64,000 bases of DNA from Paramyrothecium sp. XJ0827 (GCA_020881915.1 JAJFPB010000006.1:4464001-4528000), one strand, 5' to 3'. Numbered from the stretch's first letter, positions 32,560 to 46,751 are shown. Notes: generated by a model not told the origin, from the letters alone. Translations and numbers: made by a program.

Positions 32560-33240
32560 TAGGTATTTCTTAATTAAGTAATTAATCTTCTAGTTACTTT
32601 AATCTTCTAGTTACTTTAATCTTCTAGCTACTTTAATCTTCTAGCTAACTCTCTAGCTACTTTATACCCTAAGCTACTAAGTATTCTATAGTACTAGCTA
32701 CCCTAATCTTCTAGTTACTCTAATCTCTATATAGGCTATAGTATATATTAGAGCCCTATACTCTAACTCTTTAGTTACTTTAACCCTCTAGCTACTCTAA
32801 TCTTTTAGCTTCTTTATACTTTAATTTTATTAATTAATTTTCTTAGTTAGCTCCTTAGTAATATATTTATTTTTATTTCTAATCTTCTAATTACCCTAAA
32901 TAATTAATAATATCTTAAAAATACTATTTATAATATTTAGAAGAAATAAAAATATAAGATCTTAATTTTTTCTATATCTTAATATTTAATCTTCTTTATA
33001 TCTTAATATCTAATTATCTTATATCTTAATATCTAATTATCTTATACCTTAATATCTAATTACCCTAACCTTCTAGCTACCTTAACCTTCTAGTTACTCT
33101 AATTTTCTAATTACTTTAATCTTCTAGTTATAGTATAAGATTATTAGGTAGAAGTAAAGCTTATATTTATAATATAATATAAAATTATTTCTACTTTATA
33201 CCTTAATATCTAATTACCTTATACTTTAATATCTATATTT
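32560..33240. repeat. Degenerate AT-rich minisatellite
   Basis: Repeats of units like TTAATCTTCTAGTTACTT and ATCTTAATATCTAATTATCTT. Related units occur at 42270-42780 and 42900-43010. Confidence 0.65.
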
Positions 33241-33284
33241 TATTTAAGGTCTTAATAAGTAATTAAGTAAGTATAAAATAAATA

Positions 33285-33934
33285 TAATAATTGGGGGTGG
33301 CCTTATACTAAAAGATATAGGGTAACTAAGGATTATTTAGGGGTTTATTTATCTTTAGATAAAATAATAAGAAAGTATTTAAAATATATAAGAGATTATT
33401 ACTAATCTATAAGAGAATAATATAATAAAGATTATTTTAGGAACTATATATTATTAATAGCTAGTAGTCTTCTATTTATTCTAAGGTAGAATCCTCCTAT
33501 CTATATACTTATTATAATTACTTTATTAAAATAATTACTAATATACTTAATTTAATATACTTAGTTATAATATATAAGTATATATATATAATTAGCCCTT
33601 TCTTTACTTAATATTATATAGGAATTTATTTATATCCTTAGTTCTAGGGTAATTAAATACTAGCTTCTTTTCTATCTTACTAGGTAGAGACTATATTCTA
33701 CTAAATCTCTAGAATAGTAGCTATATTATATCTAATATATTCCTCTATTATTTATTTAAATCTCTAGCTATATTAGTTCTATATAATTATATTCTTAGTA
33801 AGAATTAATATATATTTAGATTATAATCTACTAATTAATTTATCTAGCTTCTTTATATAATATTTATTATAACTAATATAAATTATATTTATTTTATACT
33901 AGTTTAGTTATAAAATTAATATAGATTATAATAT
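33285..33934 (-). repeat. LTR copy A
   Basis: About 650 bp, direct repeat of copy B at 41606-42258 and inverted to copies C and D. The left edge reads ATAATAATTGGGGGTGGCCT and the right edge ATATAGATTATAATA. Long shared runs include TTAGTTCTAGGGTAATTAAA and GACTATATTCTACTAAATC-type sequence. Strand is given by the RT remnant read on the minus strand between A and B. Confidence 0.75.
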
Positions 33935-36869
33935 AATATTTCTCTCCCTAAGGCCTACTTTAGGGACCTAATTATTTCTTTATATAAATTAGGTAGATTC
34001 TTAGATTTTTTTATTATAATCTAGTAAGTATTTTTTCTTCTTTTTTCTTCTCTTATAATAATTTTAGAAACTACTATTTATTATTATCTTTATATTAATA
34101 TAATTTTTAGATTTAATTTTATTATTATATTTTATATTTATTATTATTTAAAGGATATAAAGTATAAGATATTATTTAAATTAAAGTATTACTAAATATA
34201 TACTTATTTTAATTATTTTTATAATTTAATAAGTATTTCTTTAATATCTTATAGGTTCTTTTTTTTTTTTTTTTTTAATTTTTATTAATTATAATTTAAT
34301 TTATTAAATAATTAATAAAAATAAGAAACTAAAGAAGAAGAAAATTAAAGTAAAAGAAGAGTTACTTTATTACTAAGCTACTCTCTTTAAGTTCCTAGCT
34401 TATTTAATATAATTATATTATTAATACTAAGTCTTAAAGAATAAAAGTACTTACTTAATAAAAAATACTAAGACTAAGAAGAAAATTCTTATTAAAGAAA
34501 TAAAAACTATTTTTAATATTTAATTCTTAATTTATTTTAATATTACTTTTTCTTTAAATATAAATTAATAAGCCTTAGATTTTAAAACTTTATTTAATTT
34601 TAGAATTTCTTTAGTTTTAAGCTAGCTTTACTTAGGTACTTAAGTAGTTCCTAAGTATTTTTATTTTTATTATAATCTTTTATTTAATAAAATATAGTTC
34701 TTCTTTATTTTTAGTTTATTTATATATAAATATTTATTTTACTTTATATTTTCTTTTTTTTATAAGTACTTATTAGATTTTTTAGTAGATTTATTATTTA
34801 ATATTAATTCTAAAAATATAATATAAAATACTAAGTAGTATTTTATTATATTAAGTAATTTTAATTTATAATTAATATTTTTAATTTTATATAAGATTTT
34901 AAAGAATTTAAGTTTTTATAATCTAGTTTATTACTTAATTATATTATTTTTATATTTTTTAAGTAAATAAATTATATTTCTTTTCTTAAAAATTAGCTTT
35001 AATAATTTTATTATATTATAATATTTTTATTTTCTAATTTATAAATAAAATTTCTTATTTTATTATATTATATAATTATTTAAATTCTTTTACTTTAATT
35101 ATAATTAATTTATTAAGGGTTTTTTATATTTAATATACTTAATAATTAATTTAAATCTATAATTTATATAAAATAGTAATATTTTAATAATTTCTAATTT
35201 AATATTATTATAGTAATATTATATTATAAGTAATTATTTTATTTAATTCTTTTATTAATAATTAATATAGTAATAGAGATATTATTTTAAGATTTAATTT
35301 ATATATTTTATTTATTTATTTATTTATAGGTAGTAAGTAGTACTTAACTTATAATTAATATCTAAGAAAGCTACTAGTTCTTATTAGAACTTAAATATAA
35401 ATATAGATTCTTTATTAGAGATAATCTCTTTTAATATACTATATTAGCTTATAATATATTTATAAAAGTAATATACTATATCTTTAGTATTAATTACCTT
35501 ATTATAGATAATAAAGTAAATATATTTAGTAAGTTTATTAATAATAATAAAAATACTATTATAGCTATTTTTTAAACTTAATTTCTTTAATTAAGGGAGC
35601 TTAATAATAAAGTTCTATAAAATTAATTACTAAAATTAAATTAGTACTAATAGTAATTTAAGGTATTTATAAGATTTATACTTTAAGATTTTTATTTTAT
35701 TATAAATATTATATTTTCTTATAATTCTTTTTATATTTTTCTTTATTTTAAAGTAATTATATATTTAATATATTACTTTTATAGTTTTTTTAATTCTTTT
35801 ATATCTAATAGTATAATATTTATAGATTTTAATTAGAATTTCTTCTTATATTTCTTCTAGAATCTATATTTACTTATTATATATAGGTACTATATTATAT
35901 TTTATATTTACTTTTATAGGTACTTCTATAATATATATAATATATTTCTTACTTTATTCTCTAATTTTATTATATTACTTATTTTTTATTTTAATTTTAT
36001 AAATTTTAATTAAATTAATAGTTTTATTTATAGTTTTTTTTTAGATTAAAATATAGTAATTATTATATTATTTAAGGGATTTTTATTTATATTTACTTTT
36101 TAATTTAATATATTAATATATTTATTCTTAGATCTTTTTTAGTAAATAATTTTATAATTAAAGAATATAAGTATTTTTATATAGTAGATTTATTTAATTA
36201 TTAAAGTTTAAGTAGTAATAAAGTAAGTAATATTTTAATAATTAATATAGATCTTAATTTTATATTTTATACTTATAAAGTAATATTAGAATTTCTTAAA
36301 TACTTTAATAATTACTATAAACTCTTTATTATAAATAAAGTAATAAAGTAAAGATCTAATAATTTTCTTAGATTAGAAAGTAATAAAATATAGAAATCTA
36401 TTATTTTTTATTTATTTAATAGTAATTCTAAAAATATAATTAAAGATATTAGTTTCTAGAATTATTTATTTCTTTAGATTAAAAGTTATTAAAATAGATT
36501 TATTAATAATTTATTCTTTAATTTCTTTAAAGACCCCTTAGGCTCCTAAGATCTATTTAAAAAATATATTTTTCTTAATTAGATCTATTAATAGCTTAGT
36601 AATCTTTTTAAAGTATTTAATAAAGTATTAATAATAATTAATAAATCCTAAGAAACTTTAAATATTTTTAATATTATTTATAGGAGACTTTTATTCTTTA
36701 ATTATAGTAATTTTATTTTTCTTTATTTAAATTTTATTAAATTAAATAATATATTTAAGGAAATCTACTTTATATATATAAAAGTTACTCTTAGTAAGTT
36801 CTACTAAGAGTTTAATATCTTATAATACTTAAAGTACTTTATATATATATTTTTTATATTATTCTTTAT

Positions 36870-37090
36870 TCTCTAAGAAAATAAATATATTATTTAAATA
36901 AATAATAATAAAGTTATTTATAAATTCTTTTAAAATATAATTAATTATATATTAAAATATAGCTAATATATTAATTAAGTTAAATAATATTATTAGGGTT
37001 TTAAAGAATCTAAACTTTATATAGAAAATAATCTTCTATTTATTTTCTTTTTTTATTTTAATTAGATTATAAATACCTTTAAGATTAAGT
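36870..37090 (-). pseudogene. Reverse transcriptase remnant (Ty3/gypsy)
   Basis: Minus-strand reading shows the RT fingers/palm blocks with the active-site motif altered to YLNN near 36885-36900, interrupted by stop codons. All differences from the family pattern that I can judge are compatible with C to T or G to A changes. Confidence 0.7.
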
Positions 37091-40069
37091 ATAATAAAGA
37101 TTATTTTATTATATAAATAATCTTTTATTTTAGTAATAAGGGATAAAAATATTTTATTTTTAATAGTAATATTATTAAATTAATAATAGTTTATATATAA
37201 TTAAAGTTTTTTATTTTTCTTTAAAATAAATATAATAAGGTATTTAGTAGGTAATATTAATTATTAAATATATTCTTTTTTAAGGTTCTTATTAATATAT
37301 TCTTTTAATATTTTTAGTTCTTTAATATTAAAATTATAAATTAGTAAGAAATAAATCTTTTTTTTATTAATTAAATAGATTTTATAGTTCTATTCTAAGT
37401 ATTTAAGGAATCTACTTTCTAGGTTTTTTATAAATAGTTTTATATATTTATAGTACTTCTTTAGAATATTTATAAGCCTATTTTCTACTTCTTATTTTAC
37501 TTATATTTACTTCTTAATACTATATATAGAAATATAAATAAGGCTAATTACTTTTCTTTTATAGGTAGAAATAACTTAATTTTATTTATATTATATATTA
37601 GATTATATTTTATTATTAATTAATACTTTAGCTTTTATTTAATAATTCTTTTATTTTAAAAAAGTCTTTTTTTTTTAAATAGGGCTTTATTATAAATATT
37701 TATTTCTTTCTTTTTCTTTTACTTTCTTTTTTTTATTTAAAATAATTATAATTCTACTATTATAATTTAATTAGTATTCTAATTAAAGATAGATCTTTAA
37801 TCTTTTAATTATAATTTACTTAGAAATATATTAAATTATATATATATAATATTAAAGATAACTTAATATATAATTTCTTATATTATTATATAAAGAACTA
37901 CTTCCTTATTTATTAGTTCTTAGTTATAAGTAAATAAGATTTCTTCTATATTTATAGCTTTATATAGTTTCTTCTTTCTTCTTTAGGGGATTTTATATTA
38001 ATTTATAAAATTAGGATTAATATAGTTTTTTTTAGTACTAGTATTTACTTTAATATTAATAATTATACCCTAAATTATAAAGTTAATATAGTACCTTTAT
38101 TATTTTATCTAGTTCTTTTTTTAAATTATAGTAATAGGCTATTACTTCTTTTTATTATTTTATAATTTAATTATATATAATAGATCTTATTTTTTATTTA
38201 ATTACTTTATATAGGGATTTTATTAATTCTTTACTAGGTTTCTTTAATACTAATAAATAAATTATTATATATTTTTATTATATAAATAGTATATTTATAG
38301 TAGATTTAATATAAGTAGTAGTATTCTTTATATTCCTAAGTATACTCTTCTTTTATAGTACCTATTATTTTTAGTTCTATTTCTCTATAAAAGTATATTT
38401 TATTTACTTTATATTTCTAATAGTTATAGTAGTAATATAGGCTATTTTTATATAATTAATTTCTATAGAATTAGATTTAGTTTTATAGGCTATAAATATT
38501 CTTTTTTTATAATTATAAGTAAAGTACTCTCTATTATAGTAATATTCTTTTCTTAGGAGTTTATTAAGAAATTATAAAATTATTATTTTAATATATTTAT
38601 AGTCTTTATTAAGAAATATATTTTCTAATTAAATATACTTATTTTAAAGTCTATAAAATTAATTAATTTTTACTTAGTAATATATTTAGTATTTATTTAT
38701 TTTATAGGTTTTTTTTACCTTAAAGTAATATTCTTTAGAGTATTTCTTATTAGATCTAAGAATTATAATTTAATACTAGAGATAATATATTTTAATCTCC
38801 TAATAGGGTATTTCTTTAAATATATATAGGTTTTTTATTCTTATATCTTATATATATATAAAAAATATATTTTATTTTACTTTAGTAGTAAAATAAATAG
38901 GATATTAATATATTATATAAGATACCTATAAGATTTTATTATATCTAAAGTAATTAGGATTAAATAGGAGATTATATTATAAGTTATTAATAAACTTTAC
39001 TTCCTATAGACTTATAGTAGCCTTTATAATTACTACTTAGATATATATTTTCTAGTTTTCTAAAAGTAAATTATATTATTTAGTTCTAGCTTTAATTAAT
39101 ATATAATTAAGTAAAAGTAAGGTACTTTTAGTAGTACCTATATTTAATTTTAATTTATTATTTAAGGGTTTATTAATTATAGGGGTTTTTTTTAGTAAAT
39201 TAATTAAGCTAGTAATATTAAAGATATTTTTAATTATTACTTATTAATTAGGAATATTCTTAGTAGGTTCTTACTTAGTAATAATATTAATTAATTATTT
39301 TTTAATTATATTAATATTATATTAGTTTTCTTAGATTAATTAGAAATAGGTTTTCCTTTTATTTTAGGGCTTACTTCTATAGTCCTATATATAGTATTTC
39401 TTTTTTTTATAATTATAGTAGAAGAAGTCTTTTTTTTATTTCTAGATAATATTAATTTCTATAAATTCTACTATAGTTCTATAGGCTATAGAAATAAATT
39501 TCTTTTTTTTTTAGTTTATTTAGTAGGGGGTTTTAAATTTCTTTACTTTATTTTCTTACCTTTATTTCTTATAGTATTTCTAATTATAGTTATTAATTTC
39601 TATTACTTTATATATATATTCTAATAAAGAGACTTTATTATATTTAACTTTAATAAGTTTATTTTTTATATTAGGCTTAACTTTATTATAGAAGGTTTTC
39701 TTTAAGATATTTTCTAGCTAATAAAGTAATATAGTAATATAAAGGAACTTAGTAATAAGCTTAATATAGAATCTAATTTATTTAAGTAAGTTAAGAACTC
39801 TTTTAGTATTTTATATTTTATTAATTATCTTAAAAATATATTTAATTTCTTCTTTAAACTTCTAGAAGCTTATAAAAATATATTTAATATAGTTTATTTA
39901 AAAAATAGAAATATTATTAATATAATCTTAAAGTATAAACTTAAATTAGATTTATATTTTCCTAATTAAATTATAAACTATAAATATAACTTTATTATAG
40001 TTTTATATAAAAAGTAAGAAGTAATTTAAGTAATATACTTTAAGTAATATAATAAATATTTTCCTCCTA

Positions 40070-41100
40070 GGTACTAAGAATAAAAGACCTATTATTACTA
40101 CTATTACTAAGGTCATATAATAGGTCACGTGATTAGCTTAACTACTACAGCGGCTTATATAGACTTATAATATATATTATTATACTATAAAAACTTCTTA
40201 GGGAATAGATATTATTAATTTAAATAAGTTAGATTTAGTTAACTATTTACTATAATAGTAAGAGCTTAGTAAGTCTTACTACTTCTACTATTTATTATAA
40301 AAGGTCTTTAATCTAGGCTAATATTTAGATATTTCTAATTAAGATTATATCTTCTTAGCTAAATACTTTATTTTCTTTATACTTCTTTTAATCTTTAGAT
40401 TATAGGCCTTATTCTTTAAGAGATATAGCTTATTTCTAAATTTACCTAGATTTTTCTTTATTTCTTTAGAACTAGTTTTCTCTTATAACTCTTAAATTAT
40501 ACTATAGCTTATACTTATCTTTATATCTACTTTAGCTATCTTAAGGTCTTCTATATTAGTTAGTATTTAGCTTTACTACTAGGGCTTTTTCTACTTAAGT
40601 AATCTTACCTATTAGGTATTAAAAGTAGCTCTAGATTTAATATAAAAAGGTCTTAATAAATATTAGGATTATAAGTAAGTTAGGTAGCTCTTCTAGTATT
40701 AGTATTAGTAATAAATAGAGATTTCGGCTATAATAAGGGCATAAGTAGATTTTTATATTACTATCCTTTAAGTAAATAACTTTACTACTATAGTTTAATT
40801 TAACTTTATTAAACTAGGTAATATATATTACTATAGAACTTATATTAACTTTGGCTTTACTACTAGTATTACTATAGCTATAGTTATAAGATCTTAGTAA
40901 TATAGTAATATCTTAATAGCTCTATTAAGTTCCTATATATCTTTATTATTAATTTTATTATTACTATATCTGAGGTTCTAGGTATTAGATCTCCCTATTA
41001 AATTATTTTTATTATATCTAAGTCCCTATTTAAAATTCTTAAATTTAGGTTATTTTAATAAATTTCTTAATAATAAATATTTAAAGTTTACTTAAGGTAT
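40070..41100 (+). repeat. Repeat family R2, copy 1
   Basis: Begins CCTCCTAGGTACTAAGAATA and includes a less mutated patch GGTCACGTGATTAGCTTAAC. The same sequence is found inverted at 52385-53492, inverted and shorter at about 54700-55200, and direct at about 55243-56000. The type of element is unknown to me. Confidence 0.65.
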
Positions 41101-41605
41101 TATTAAAGGGCTTAGGCTTTTTAGTTTTTAAAATAACTTTTTTATTTTTTTAGGCCCCTATAACTTTACTAAGATTTATATTCTAAAGTTATTTAAGTAT
41201 TTTTTTATTTTTCTTAGATTTTTTTATATAAAGTTATACTATATTAATTATTTCCTTTTTTAGGTTCTTAATTAATTACTTAAGTTTATAGGCTTATTAA
41301 GTATTAAGAATATTATTTTAAAGTTAATTAAGCTTTTTATTAGTAATTTAAATATTTTTCTAGACTTTTATTTATAAAATAGTAATTTTATTATTATTAT
41401 TAAAATCTAATTATAAAATTAGATCTTTACTTATAATAATATTATCTCCTAAGGGGGTTTTCTTAGAAGTAATCTTAGTAAGTAGAGGCCTTAGTACTAT
41501 AAAATAAGCTACCTTCTTTTTCTTAGGGATTAGCTTAATTAATTTACTTACTATTTTTAATATTACTTTAGGTATAATAATATTATCTAGAATAAAAGCT
41601 ATTAA

Positions 41606-42258
41606 TATATAATAATTAGAAATAGCTTTATACTAAAAGATATAAAGTAATTAAGAATTATTTAGGGATTTATTTATTTTTAAATAAAATAATAAGAAAG
41701 TATTTAAACTATATAAGGGATTATTACTAGTTTATAAAAAAATAATATAATAAAGATTATTTTAGGGACTATATATTATTAATAGCTAGTAATCTTTTAT
41801 TTATTTTAAAATAAAATTCTTCTATTTATATACTTATTATAATTACTTTATTAAGGTAATTACTAGTATACTTAGTTTAATATACTTAGTTATAGTATAT
41901 AAATATATATATATAATTAGTTCTTTTCTTATTTAGTATTATATAGGAATTTACCTATATTCTTAGTTCTAGGGTAATTAAATACTAGTCTCTTTTTTAT
42001 TTTACTAAGTAGGGGCTATATTCTACTAAATCCCTAGAATAGTAATTATATTATATTTAATATATTTCCCTATTATTTATTTAAATCTCTAATTATATTA
42101 GTCCTATATAATTATATTCTTAGTAAGGACTAATATATATTTAGGTTGTAGTTTACTAATTAGTTTACCTAGCTTCTTTATATAATATTTATTATAACTA
42201 GTATAGATTATATTTATTCTATACTAGCTTGGTTATAGGGTTAGTATAGGTCGTAATA
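41606..42258 (-). repeat. LTR copy B
   Basis: About 650 bp, direct repeat of copy A, with extra transitions (GGGGGTGGCC in A is AGAAATAGCT here). The right edge reads GGTTAGTATAGGTCGTAATA, less mutated than in A. Confidence 0.75.
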
Positions 42259-42269
42259 ATAAAGAAGTA

Positions 42270-42780
42270 AGATCTAATCTTCTAGATACCTTAATATCTA
42301 ATTACCTTATATCTTAATATCTAATTTACTTTATACCTTAATATCTAATCTTCCTTGTGCCTTAATATCTAATCTTCCTTATACCTTAATATCTAATTTA
42401 TCTTATACCTTAATATCTAATCTTCCTTATACCTTAATATCTAACCTTCTTTATACCTTAATATCTAACCTTCTTTATACCTTAATATCTAACCTTCCTA
42501 ATATCTTAATATCTAATCTTCCTTATGCCTTAATATCTAACCTTCCTTATACCTTAATATCTAACTGCCTTATGCCCTAATATCTATATCTTATTTAAGG
42601 TCTTAATAGGTAGTTAAGTAAGTATAAGATAGGGAAGTAAGATCTGATCTTTTAAATACCTTGATATCTAATTACCTTATGCCTTGATATCTGACTGCCT
42701 TGTGTCTTAATATCTAACTGCCCTAATCTTCTAGCTGCCCTAACCTTCTGGCTTTCTCCTGCCCTGATCTTACTAATTAA
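42270..42780. repeat. Minisatellite with ~24-bp unit
   Basis: More than ten tandem copies of CCTTAATATCTAATCTTCCTTATA variants, followed by a less mutated end (CTGCCTTATGCCCTAATATC). Confidence 0.8.
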
Positions 42781-43989
42781 TCTTCTTGCCTAGCTCCTTA
42801 GTAATATATTTATTTCTATTTCTAATCTTCTAATTATCTTAAAGAATTAATAATACCTTAAAAATACTATTTATAATATTTAGAAGAAGTAAAAATATAA
42901 GATCTTAATCTTCTTTATATCTTAATATCTAATCTACCTTATATCTTAATATCTAATCTACCTTATATCTTAATATCTAATCTTTTTTATATCTTAATTC
43001 TCTAGTTACCCTAATCTTCTAGCTATTTTATAGAGTACTATCTTACTTATAATATATTTCTTAGATCTAGGGTAAATAGAAAATAACTTATTTAATCTTA
43101 TTATTTTAATATTTAATCTTTTTATATCTTAATAACTAATCTTCCTTATATTTTAAGATTTAATTATCTTATAATTACTTAATATATAAGAAATCTATAA
43201 GAATATTATAAGGATTTTAAAAGAATATTATAAAGATTATAAAATAATAATAAAAGGATTTTAAAAGAATAATATTAGAATTTTAAAAGAATATTATAAA
43301 ATTTTTAAAAAAATAATAAAAGGATTTTAAAAAATAATATAAGTATTTTAAAAAAATAATAAAAGAATTTTTAAAAAATAATATAAATATTTAAAAAAAA
43401 TATTAGAATTTTATATTTATAATAATACTAAGCTATTAAAGATTTCTTAGAGATTATAAAGATAATAATAAGAAGCTATTAAAATTTAAAAAAAGAATTA
43501 TATTTTAGTTTAAATCTTTATTTAATTTATTATTTATTTTATAATTTTATTTAAAAAATATATTTAATTTAAATTTTAAATTATAAATTCTTTTAAATAA
43601 AATATAATATTTTTATAGAGATTTAAAGTTATAATTTTTAATAAAAATTAATATCTTTCTAGCTCTACTAAAGAGCTAAAAAGATATTAACTAATTATTA
43701 TAATTTAATCCTAATATATAAAGCTTAAGATTAAGATCTAAAGTCTCTAATTACCTTATGCCCTAAGCTACTAAATACCCTAAGCTACCTTATACTTTAA
43801 TTTTAGAATTAATTTTTAAATTATAATATCTATTAAATAAAATATAATATCTTTATAAAGATTTAAAGTTATAATCTCTAAAAAAAATATCTATATCTTT
43901 CTAGCTCTACTAAAGAGCTTAAAAAATATAAACTAATTATTATAATTTAATCTTAATATATAAAACTTAAAATTACTATTTAAAGCCTT

Positions 43990-44480
43990 TAATTATTTTA
44001 TATCCTAAGCTACTAGGTACTCTATTACATTAGATACCTTATGCCCTAAGCTACTAGGTACTATAAGCTACTAGGTGCCCTAATCTACTAGGTGCCCTAC
44101 TACACTGGCTACCTTATATTACTAGGTGCCCTATTACGCTAGGTGCCCTATGCCCTAAGCTGCTAGGTGCCCTATTGTACTAGGTGCCCTATGCCCTAAG
44201 CTACTAGATGCCCTATTACGCCAGGTGCCCTATGCCCTGAGTCACTAGGTGCCCTGTTGCACTGGGTACCCTATGCCCTAAGTTACTAGGTACCCTATAG
44301 CACTATTAGAATTAATTCCCTATTATTTCCTAATTATTTCCCCCCTTTAATTAATATATATACTCTAACCCTCTAGCTACCTTATGCCCTAACTCTCTAG
44401 CTACCTTATATTCTAACTCTCTAGCTACCTTACATTCTAACCCTCTAATTACCTTATACTCTAACCCTCTAGTTACCTTA
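43990..44480. repeat. Minisatellite rich in CTAGGTGCCCTATGCCCTAAG units
   Basis: Tandem, imperfect units built on CTACTAGGTGCCCTAT and TATGCCCTAAGCTA, then CTCTAGCTACCTTATAYTCTAAC units to 44480. This is the least AT-converted part of the block outside the pogo element. Similar units occur in reverse complement at 47380-47960. Confidence 0.75.
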
Positions 44481-44990
44481 ATATACCTTACCCTAGAGAG
44501 TTAATATAAATATATATTAATTAGATTTCTATTTATATAGCTATAAATTAATTTTTTTATTTTCTTATAGTAAATAATTTTATAAAAAATTAAAAGTAGT
44601 TCTTAAAGCTATTATAATATAGCTCTAACTAAAAAGAAATTAATAAATATATAAGAGAAAGTAGGTTCTTACTTAATTAAATTAATTCTTTAAGGAAAAT
44701 CTAGTTCTTACTTAATTAATTTAATTCTCTAGAGGAAAATTAGTTTCTATATTATAGGCCCCTTATTATATTATATTTAAAGCCTTCTTAATTATCTTTA
44801 GTAGAATTATAGTTCTAATAAATATTCCTTATTATTATATTTATTAGATCTTTATTTCTATTAAATTTAAAAAAGTTTATAAATTAGTATTTATTTAATA
44901 AAGAAAATACCTATAAATCTAGCTATATATAATATAGTTACTAAAGATATTTAATTATAATTAAATTAAAGATCTATATTAACTTAATTA

Positions 44991-45032
44991 ACGTACATGA
45001 TAAGCGAGTCGGTCAGACAAGCGAGTCGGTCA
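44991..45032 (+). repeat. Left TIR of the pogo-type element
   Basis: 42 bases, a perfect inverted match to 46808-46849, containing two copies of AAGCGAGTCGGTCA. Confidence 0.93.
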
Positions 45033-45096
45033 CTAATCTCAACCCTCAAGGCAGGAACCTCAATTAAAACACCACAGATCATTTGATCAATTAGAA

Positions 45097-46751
45097 CTAA
45101 TCGCTATACTCTTGCCCAGATGCCTCTATCTTTGCCTGACATGTTCGTACATTATGGCCGGGCTTGCCGCATACACCACATCGCCGTTGGGTTGGTTGCC
45201 CTGACCTTCCTTGACCACCTCGCCTCGACAATTCGGCCACTACCTGCGTATCTACATCTATTTGATCAATTGATGCCTGGCCTTCCCCTACAGTCATTGT
45301 CCCTCCATCCCGTAGGCGTTTCTTTTTTTCCCTCCGGCGCCGGCTTAGTATCTCATTTGCCTCTCGAAGATCGCGGTTCTCAGCCTCTAGTAGTGCCATC
45401 TTATGCTGATTTGCAAGTAAACTCTTAGAAAATGAATTCAAGGCATCAATAATTGATGCTGGGGAGCTACTTTTATGTCTTCTGATTCGTCTTCTTAGGT
45501 ATTCAGATTGAGATTCAGTTTCCCTGACTGTCTTTGGGGTCCTTGAAGTCCAAAGGGCAGGAAGCTCCGGCTCATCGATAATAGGCGTTGGAGTTCGTAA
45601 CCGAATATCAAGCTTCGAGATCACATAGTTCGCATCTAAAGGAGCAAGTCCGGCGCCTTTGAACCCTCCCCGAATATTGTTATTAGTCATCGTGGCTAGA
45701 TGTGCGGCGTGGAAGGCGGGAAAGAACTCGGTCTTGGAAATGTGTGTTATAGAGCACTTGATCAAATGCTCTATTTCTCGACCATAAGCCTTCTTAAGCG
45801 GCCCAAAGCAGCCCACATCTAGCGGCTGGAGTAGGTGAGATGAATGGGGCGGCATACAGAGCGTAATGATCTTGTTCTCCTTGCAGAATTCCTCAAAAGC
45901 AACCGAATGGTGGCTCTCATGACCGTCAAGGATCAGGAGACGATAGGCACCATTTAATCTTTTGATAGTATGCCGATTGAAGTGTTTTAGCCACTCAAGG
46001 CCCGTCTCGTTGTCGGTCCAGCCATTATTAGTGGTTGCAATAGCCCAGTCGGCCGGGAGGTTGCTTTCGCGATACCAGCTAGAGAGGTGATATTGGCCTG
46101 CAACGATGATGAACGGCGGCAGCGCCCACCCTTCGGCATTGATCGATTCAATTACTGTGACCCATTCACGGTTTCCGGGCTGAACCTTATTAGGGTTTGC
46201 ACGCCTTTCTGAGCCTGTAACAACCATACCGCTCATAATCACGCCCATCATAAAGCCAGTCTCATCAAAGTTGTACTGATCATCTGGTCTTATGCCGTAC
46301 TTCGCGATTGTGTTCTCCACGAGCGAAAACCACGCGTTTATTGCGATTGGATCTTCGCATTTGGCCCTCTGGTAATCATATCTGCGAAAGAAACGCGTCT
46401 TGAGCTCTGGTTGCCGCCTAATAAAATTCGAAGCCCAGCGTTGACCAACAGGAGGCATCTCGCGCTCAGCAAGCAGTCGATTGGCCATTTCTTCAACACC
46501 ACAAAGCCGGGAGAAAACCCTCGCATATCTAGATCAAGAATATATTGAACTATTGTCTGTTCCTCAAGATCAGATAGTTTACGCGAATTGGCCATAATAT
46601 CGCGTCGGGATTGTCTGCCGTGCTTACGATCAAGCAGAGTACTATATGGAATCTGGTAGGCCTTTGCAGCGCGTCGCAGGCTTAATTTTGGGTCCTTTTG
46701 AATGGCTTGAAGTGCAAGAATAATATTAGCCTCTTGAATTAAGTTTGACAT
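45097..46751 (-). pseudogene. pogo/Fot1 DDE transposase with C-terminal zinc knuckle, one frameshift
   Basis: From ATG 46751 the N-terminus has a psq-type helix-turn-helix (LSLRRAAKAYQIPYSTLLDR) and then the CENP-B-like second DNA-binding part (MANRLLAEREMPPVGQRWASNFIRRQPELK). The DDE-1 catalytic core follows: YNFDETGFMMGV (first Asp), LLILDGHESHHSVAFEEFC (second Asp), MPPHSSHLLQPLDVGCFGPLKKAY (third Asp). A coiled-coil stretch (LLEAENRDLREANEILSRR) leads to CGVCGKPGHNVRTC, a CCHC zinc knuckle. The frame breaks at 46509-46511 in a short C run (G on the plus strand): RGFSPGF in one frame should join GVEEMANRLL in the next, so one base seems to be missing. Otherwise about 550 residues would be encoded in one exon. 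All three catalytic Asp residues are present. The break may be genuine or a homopolymer error. Confidence 0.88.

Larger units (their letters stand above)
33285..42258 (-). mobile_element. RIP-ruined Ty3/gypsy LTR retrotransposon
   Basis: Two LTR-like direct repeats bound about 7.7 kb of interior. On the minus strand around 37090-36870 a degraded reverse transcriptase can still be followed: IYNLI, FYIKFRFFKTLIILFNLINILAIF and FINNFIIIYLNNIFIFLEN. The order and spacing match the Ty3/gypsy RT blocks, with the catalytic YxDD box now YLNN and stop codons inside. Asp to Asn is a G to A change, as RIP makes. No other domain could be read with confidence. The element cannot encode working proteins. 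Confidence 0.75.
32200..44988. other. RIP-type AT-rich block, left part
   Basis: Almost wholly A and T, with C and G mostly in CT, CC, AG and GG contexts; CA and TG are nearly absent, the expected outcome of CpA to TpA mutation on both strands. There is no open frame of useful length in 12.8 kb. It holds two LTR copies (33285-33934 and 41606-42258) with a ruined Ty3/gypsy interior, a copy of a second repeat family (40070-41100) and degenerate minisatellites at 32560-33240, 42270-42780 and 43740-44480. No functional gene is expected. Confidence 0.9.

Noticed and set aside
42270..44480. Regular repeats with a possible CRISPR-like look
   Set aside because: Units are contiguous, degenerate and without unique spacers, and the genome is eukaryotic; these are minisatellites.
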